NCBI GenBank assembly: GCA_015680685.1
Contig: MNCI01003028.1
Span: 218,058-282,057, forward strand
DNA: 64,000 bases
Direction of reading: 5' to 3'
Origin: Gnetum montanum
Taxonomy: Eukaryota; Streptophyta; Gnetopsida; Gnetales; Gnetaceae
A program made the position numbers and the translations under genes. Each line of letters begins with the position of its first letter. The stretch's first letter is position 1. Under the pieces are notes generated by a model. It ran no database searches. It was given only the letters and a program-made list of their open reading frames with translations, and was not told the origin of the DNA. Of this stretch, positions 59,601 to 64,000 are shown piece by piece.

Positions 59601-61389
59601 AAATGCATCAAAAAATCCAAAGAGTTATAAAATAATAGGTTAAGAAATATTGTCAAAGTGAAAGTTTGATATGTCAAATGGGATCAAACCCAAAGTATGA
59701 ATCTAGATGAATGTCTATAAAATATTAAAATATTACCAAAAAGAAATGTAACCTTTTCAAAACTATTCTAGGCTCCTATAGTTGCTAAACATCAACAGTT
59801 ACTAATATCTAGTATTTAAGCTTTTCGAGAGCCCTACAAATGCTATTTTTGGCCATTTTCATAATTTTTTGTTATTTGGAGGCCAAGGGTCACTTTCTAA
59901 AAGTTGCTTTAATTTTTAAGAAAAATTCAAAGACATATTAAAATATTCATCATGACTAGGTCATGGCAAATTATGATGGATGCCTTGTGATCCATGTTAG
60001 CATGTTGAGCAACTTTGCCTTTTGGGTTGATATTTTATAAAATTATCTCAAGGATAAAAAATAGAAAAAATGTTCTAGAACCCTAGATTTATAGGTAAAT
60101 TATTTGTATACTTTCAAATAAAATCATAGCATGATTAAAAATAACTAAAACATGATCAAAACATTGAGTAACATCTCATGCAAGATAATAGATCTCAAAA
60201 CTAACCAAATTATAGAAACATAATCTTAAAATAATTAGATTTGAGAATCAAGGTAAATCAACAAACATTTGCTAAATAAACTAAATTAGTTAAATGAGAT
60301 GCATACTAAATGAATACCAAAATCCAAGAAGTAAAATACTAAGTTACCCTACCTAAATCTAATAGTTTTGAGAAAAGGATTCTTTTGTTTCTCTAATATG
60401 GCCAACAGGCTCCAAATAAAAAATGAATTGGTAATGAGATCTAAGCAAGATTTGAAACAAGATCTAGAAATATAGATCATCTTAGCATTTTAATTATATC
60501 TAGTTATCTCTTCATCAAGCTAACAGAATTTCCTTCTCTAGCTCAATCTTCCATATGTCAATAAGATAAGGAAAATGGTTGTTCTTAAGGAAAAATTTTT
60601 ATTTATATTCTCATAATCGTTTGAAAACATTAGGTAAGATGATCTCATGGTCAAAAACTAAATTAACATAATTTACAATTTTTTAAAAAAATATTTTAAA
60701 ATATTTTTCTAACATAAGTTAGTACCCAACATTAGCCTAATGGGCATCTTCTATGAGAAAAGTTAATGGCTTGTCTATTCCCAAGGTAATAGCTATGGCT
60801 AAACACAACTAATAACAAAGTCTAAGGTTCAAAAGCATAGCTAACAAAAGGATAAAATAAGACCTTCTAAAAGCATACGTTGGTAACAAATTAAAACATA
60901 AAAATATAAAAATATAAATTTGTTCAAAAATAACAATTATTCAAACTAGCATACCAAACCAAAGTAGCATCTCATGTAGAAATGACCCATCTAGAGGTTG
61001 ATACCTACTAACTCAAACTCTACTAAAATAAGTTAGTGTGCATGTGCTAAATTAAAAGATAATTTAAAATGTTAAAATATATAAAAAATATAAAATATAA
61101 AATTATAAGAAAATGCTAACACATGACAAAAGTATTGGAATTACTAAAATAAAGGAAATAAAAAGGTACAATAACCTAATAAAATTTAGAAAAGTAAAAA
61201 AGACCAATAAAAAGTAACATAGCTCACAAAGCATAGTCAATATAATAAACGGGTTAATAAGCATAGACATACATTAACAAAAAAGATATTAAATATTTCA
61301 ATGACAACATACCCAAGGGTAAGGACTATCTTAGGTAGGGTTCTTAAATTCTTCCCCTCTTAAGAATCTTCCTCTTGGAATGTTTCATG

Positions 61390-62800
61390 GTGTGTGGTAT
61401 ACAGATCTTTCTTCACTTTCTATGTTGCTTCTTGTACTCTATGTCTTTTCGAAATGACTTTAATCATTGGGATCATCTAACTTCTCAATATGCTTACCAT
61501 TTTATCAATAATCTTAATTGATCATTCCAGAAAACTAACATCATATTAGAGTACTACATCCTGCCAATCTATCTTATGACTAAGATCTGCAACATACTTT
61601 CTTACCATGGAAACATATAATACATCATGAATTGATTGCAACTATTATGAGAGATTAAGCTCATAAAAAATATCACTAACTTATCTTAATATTGGAAATG
61701 ATCCAATGTAGTAAGGAGATAACTTCTCTTTTCTACTGAATCTCATAATTCTTTTAAAGATGAAACCTCAAGGAAAATGTAATTAGCAACATTGAATTCT
61801 AATGGTTGTCTCTTATTATTGAAATACTTAACATATCTATCCTACACTACTTTTAGTCTATTTCTAACCACCTTGATCTATTCTATAGCCTCATTAATGA
61901 TTTTTTTCATGGTTTTCTATTTATCCTCAATAGAATCCAAACAAATAGATGTATAACAAGGTCTACCATATCATAGTTCATAAGGTGTTTCTTTCAAGTT
62001 GGCAAAATAATTATTGTTGTAAAAAAATTCTACCAATAAAATAATTTTGATATCGCTATAGTCCAAAGCACATACTTGGAGCATATCCTTTATAATCTAG
62101 TTTATCCTATCTATTTATTCATCTATTTGTGGGCGATACACTAAGTTGAGATTTAGCATTGAGCTCAAACTCTTTTGAAAAGACTGCCAAAATATAAAAG
62201 TGAATTTGGGATGTTTGTTTGACATAATCTTACTTATAACTCCATGTAATCTAATAATCTCTACTAAGAAAACTAAGCAATCTTCTCTAAATTGACTATT
62301 TCCTTCATGGCCAAAAAATGAAAAGATTTGGTTAAACAATTTATGACCATAAGAATGAAACCCTTCTCACTCTTGGTATAAGATAAACTAATGAAGAAAT
62401 TCATGCTCATTATTTGTTAAAATTAATATAGTATCATTCAAAAGTGTTTTGCAAGATTTTGTAATATGGCATAGTCTCTATAAAATAATTTCATAGTCAA
62501 TAATCTTCTTTTCTTCAAATAAAATTTATATTTTTGGATATTTTGGTCATATAGATTTTGTTCCATAATTCTAAATAGTTATATTTCTTCTTAACCTCTT
62601 ATCTCTTCATCATACACTTTAACTTGGCATTGGTTAGACCTTTAACATAATGATGGATCATGACTCATTATAGCTATTACAACACTTTGTTATGGATTTG
62701 TTATATACCATCATAACATACATACTTAACACTAAGATAGAAATAATGACTTACAAATCAAGATAATGTATGAATTATTATCTAATACTCCTTAATTCAT
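61390..62800 (-). pseudogene. Element K integrase (chromovirus, Tekay/Del-like)
   Basis: Reading the minus strand from about 62750: MSMNFFISL...VINCLTKSFHFL (normally 'itMDfv.gLP...dsIWVIVDRLTKSAHF', first catalytic D replaced by N); 62115-62339 open: EIIRLHGVISKIMSNKHPKFTFIFWQSFQK (second catalytic D replaced by N), NLVYRPQIDE; then LLVEFFYNNNYFANLKETPYEL.YGR; then NNKRQPLEFNVANYIFLEVSSLKEL, the GPY/F-type module. It ends at a purine tract before the LTR. RT and RNase H are absent to the right. Confidence 0.7.
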
Positions 62801-62949
62801 ACTTGTCTTTTTTTTTATTCCTTAAACCTTTACATGAGTAATGTAAAGTGAAAGAAAAGATGAACAAGATGTTGGAGGGTGCCTTCTTTAAATAAAATAT
62901 CAAATTTCTTTCATAATCTTTACATTTTCTTCATAGTCTCCTCATCACT

Positions 62950-63760
62950 TCAAATTGCAAGGTAGGGATATCAAGGAGAGATACTCTCAAAATACTTCAA
63001 ATGGTTGTATAACAAGAGCTTTGGTAAAACCATTATCTTTCTAGTATTTGGTGGATATGTATTGGACATTAATATATTTCTCCAAATATTTGTATCTTAC
63101 AAAGTAAATACTTATCTTAATGTATTTACTCTTCTCATGGTATACTAGATTTTGAACAACTTGAATTGTTGCTTGGTTACCACAGTGAATCATAATGGGT
63201 TTTGAAACATCAATATTGATTTTTATAAGTTTTTTCTTAATTTGTATTATGTTTTAAATATTCTCTCATAATGCACAATATTCAACTTCCATGGATGAGA
63301 GAGACACATCTCATTATTTACTACCTTTTTATCTTACAAGATTTCCGTATACTTAAATCAAGAATCTAGTCTAAAAATATCTATATATCATATCATCACC
63401 TCAACTTGTGTTTATATATACTTTTATCACCTTTGATGATGTTGCTTTAAATACTAGTCCATTTATCAATGTACTTTTGATGTATTATAAGATCTAAAAG
63501 GATACTTGCATATGATGATAAGCTAGCCTTTGCTTCGTAATCACTAATTTATTTACAACATATTATATATTTGATCTTGTATTTGTAAGATCATAAGAGC
63601 TTTAATGACCTGACAATATTGTGTAGGACTAATAATTTCTCCTTCAATACGATTTTGAGTTTAGGGATTATCAGAATATTAGACCCTTTACATTTGAACA
63701 TATTGTAATTTTCCAATAAACCAGTTGTATACTTCATTTTGGATAGAGTTATCTCATCAA
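62950..63760 (-). pseudogene. Ty1/copia reverse transcriptase end and RNase H
   Basis: Minus strand in changing frames: KYTTGLLENYNMFKCK (RT end), EGEIISPTQYCQVIKAL and NKLVITKQRLAYHHMQ (normally '...Y...vGsLmYl...tRPDI'), then KGSK, SLSSMEVEYCAL (RNase H, 'sLSS.EAEY.Al'), then a worn 'CDNqsAi.la.Npv.HeRtKHI' block and 'KALVIQPF'-like end at about 62990. The catalytic context is damaged. Confidence 0.55.
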
Positions 63761-64000
63761 ATTTCTATTGTAATTCCATTTCTAGATAGTAGTGTTATTG
63801 GTGCAAGATTATGACCCTATTTTAGGAAAGCTTAGATAACTCATTTTAGGTGGCTATTGGTCTTTGGTTCCACCAAGGCATGAATAGCCCCAAATAGCTT
63901 TTACTCGTTTAAATGAGCTAATTATCACTAAAGATATAGGAGTTACAAAAAATACTTCAAAGAAAGTATTATCTTATTTATAGCTATCAGCATTCTCTTT
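63761..64000. other. Unassigned sequence at right edge
   Basis: Next to the copia relic, probably upstream pol or unrelated old sequence. No frame was recognised. Confidence 0.3.

Larger units (their letters stand above)
44222..61347 (-). repeat. Element K: candidate chromovirus (Tekay/Del-like) 3' LTR split by D and F
   Basis: Three pieces (44222-44515, 51603-52286, 59220-61347; about 3.1 kb together) lie left of the minus-strand integrase. The right border follows a purine tract (AAGAGGGGAAGAA on the minus strand, about 61350-61363), where the LTR of Del/Tekay elements begins, and reads TAAGAACCC in place of TGTAACACCC. The left border starts TGTAACACCCTGCATGC, fitting the inverted ends of such LTRs. 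It contains about 30-base degenerate repeats at both edges of F. Confidence 0.45.

Noticed and set aside
60880-61120. AT-rich tract considered as origin or matrix-attachment site
   Set aside because: Only low-complexity A/T words inside the candidate K LTR; no specific motif supports a function.

Overview
The window looks like a gene-poor, repeat-filled stretch of a plant nuclear genome. I recognise no host gene, no structural RNA gene and no CRISPR array. Almost every coding trace belongs to an LTR retrotransposon: Ty3/gypsy of Athila, Tat and chromovirus type, and one Ty1/copia relic. Primer sites match the 3' end of plant tRNA-Asp. The species cannot be named from the sequence. Runs of N show it is a draft assembly.

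Layout. (1) 1-7492: a minus-strand Tat-like element ('T0'; gag, protease, an archaeal-type RNase H, RT end and RNase H), followed by what looks like its 3.6-kb LTR. (2) 7493-42727: two decayed Athila-like elements on the minus strand ('H1' and 'H2') in a tandem LTR-H1-LTR-H2-LTR array. The middle LTR (30068-30994) has a primer-binding site on its H1 side and a polypurine tract on its H2 side. (3) Inside this array sit three members of a second family, 'S': element A (13170-19965, plus) and element B (20523-28018, minus) in H1, and a solo LTR C (33863-34737) in H2. (4) 42728-44221: no recognisable content. (5) 44222-61347: a probable ~3.1-kb chromovirus LTR ('K') split by two more S elements, D (44516-51602) and F (52287-59219). 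(6) 61390-62800: minus-strand chromovirus integrase remnant belonging to K. (7) 62950-63760: minus-strand copia RT/RNase H remnant; nothing is recognised to the right of it.

The most interesting system is family S. Each copy has LTRs of about 0.8-1.0 kb, a tRNA-Asp primer site (lost from F at an assembly gap), one gag-protease reading frame, about 2 kb of conserved 3' sequence holding a small open frame, a polypurine tract and a 3' LTR. None has reverse transcriptase, RNase H or integrase, so S is non-autonomous but encodes Gag and protease, like the published TR-GAG elements. Its LTRs begin with a variable array of GATATC palindromes placed directly upstream of a TATA box. Its LTR ends and primer site resemble those of H, so an H-type element is a plausible source of the missing enzymes. 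All five S insertions have 5-bp target-site duplications (four perfect, one with a single mismatch), and all lie inside older transposable elements.

Nearly all coding regions are dead. The best preserved is the gag frame of F (53423-55063, 546 codons open). Where stop codons could be compared between copies they look like C-to-T or G-to-A changes, as expected for methylated repeats.
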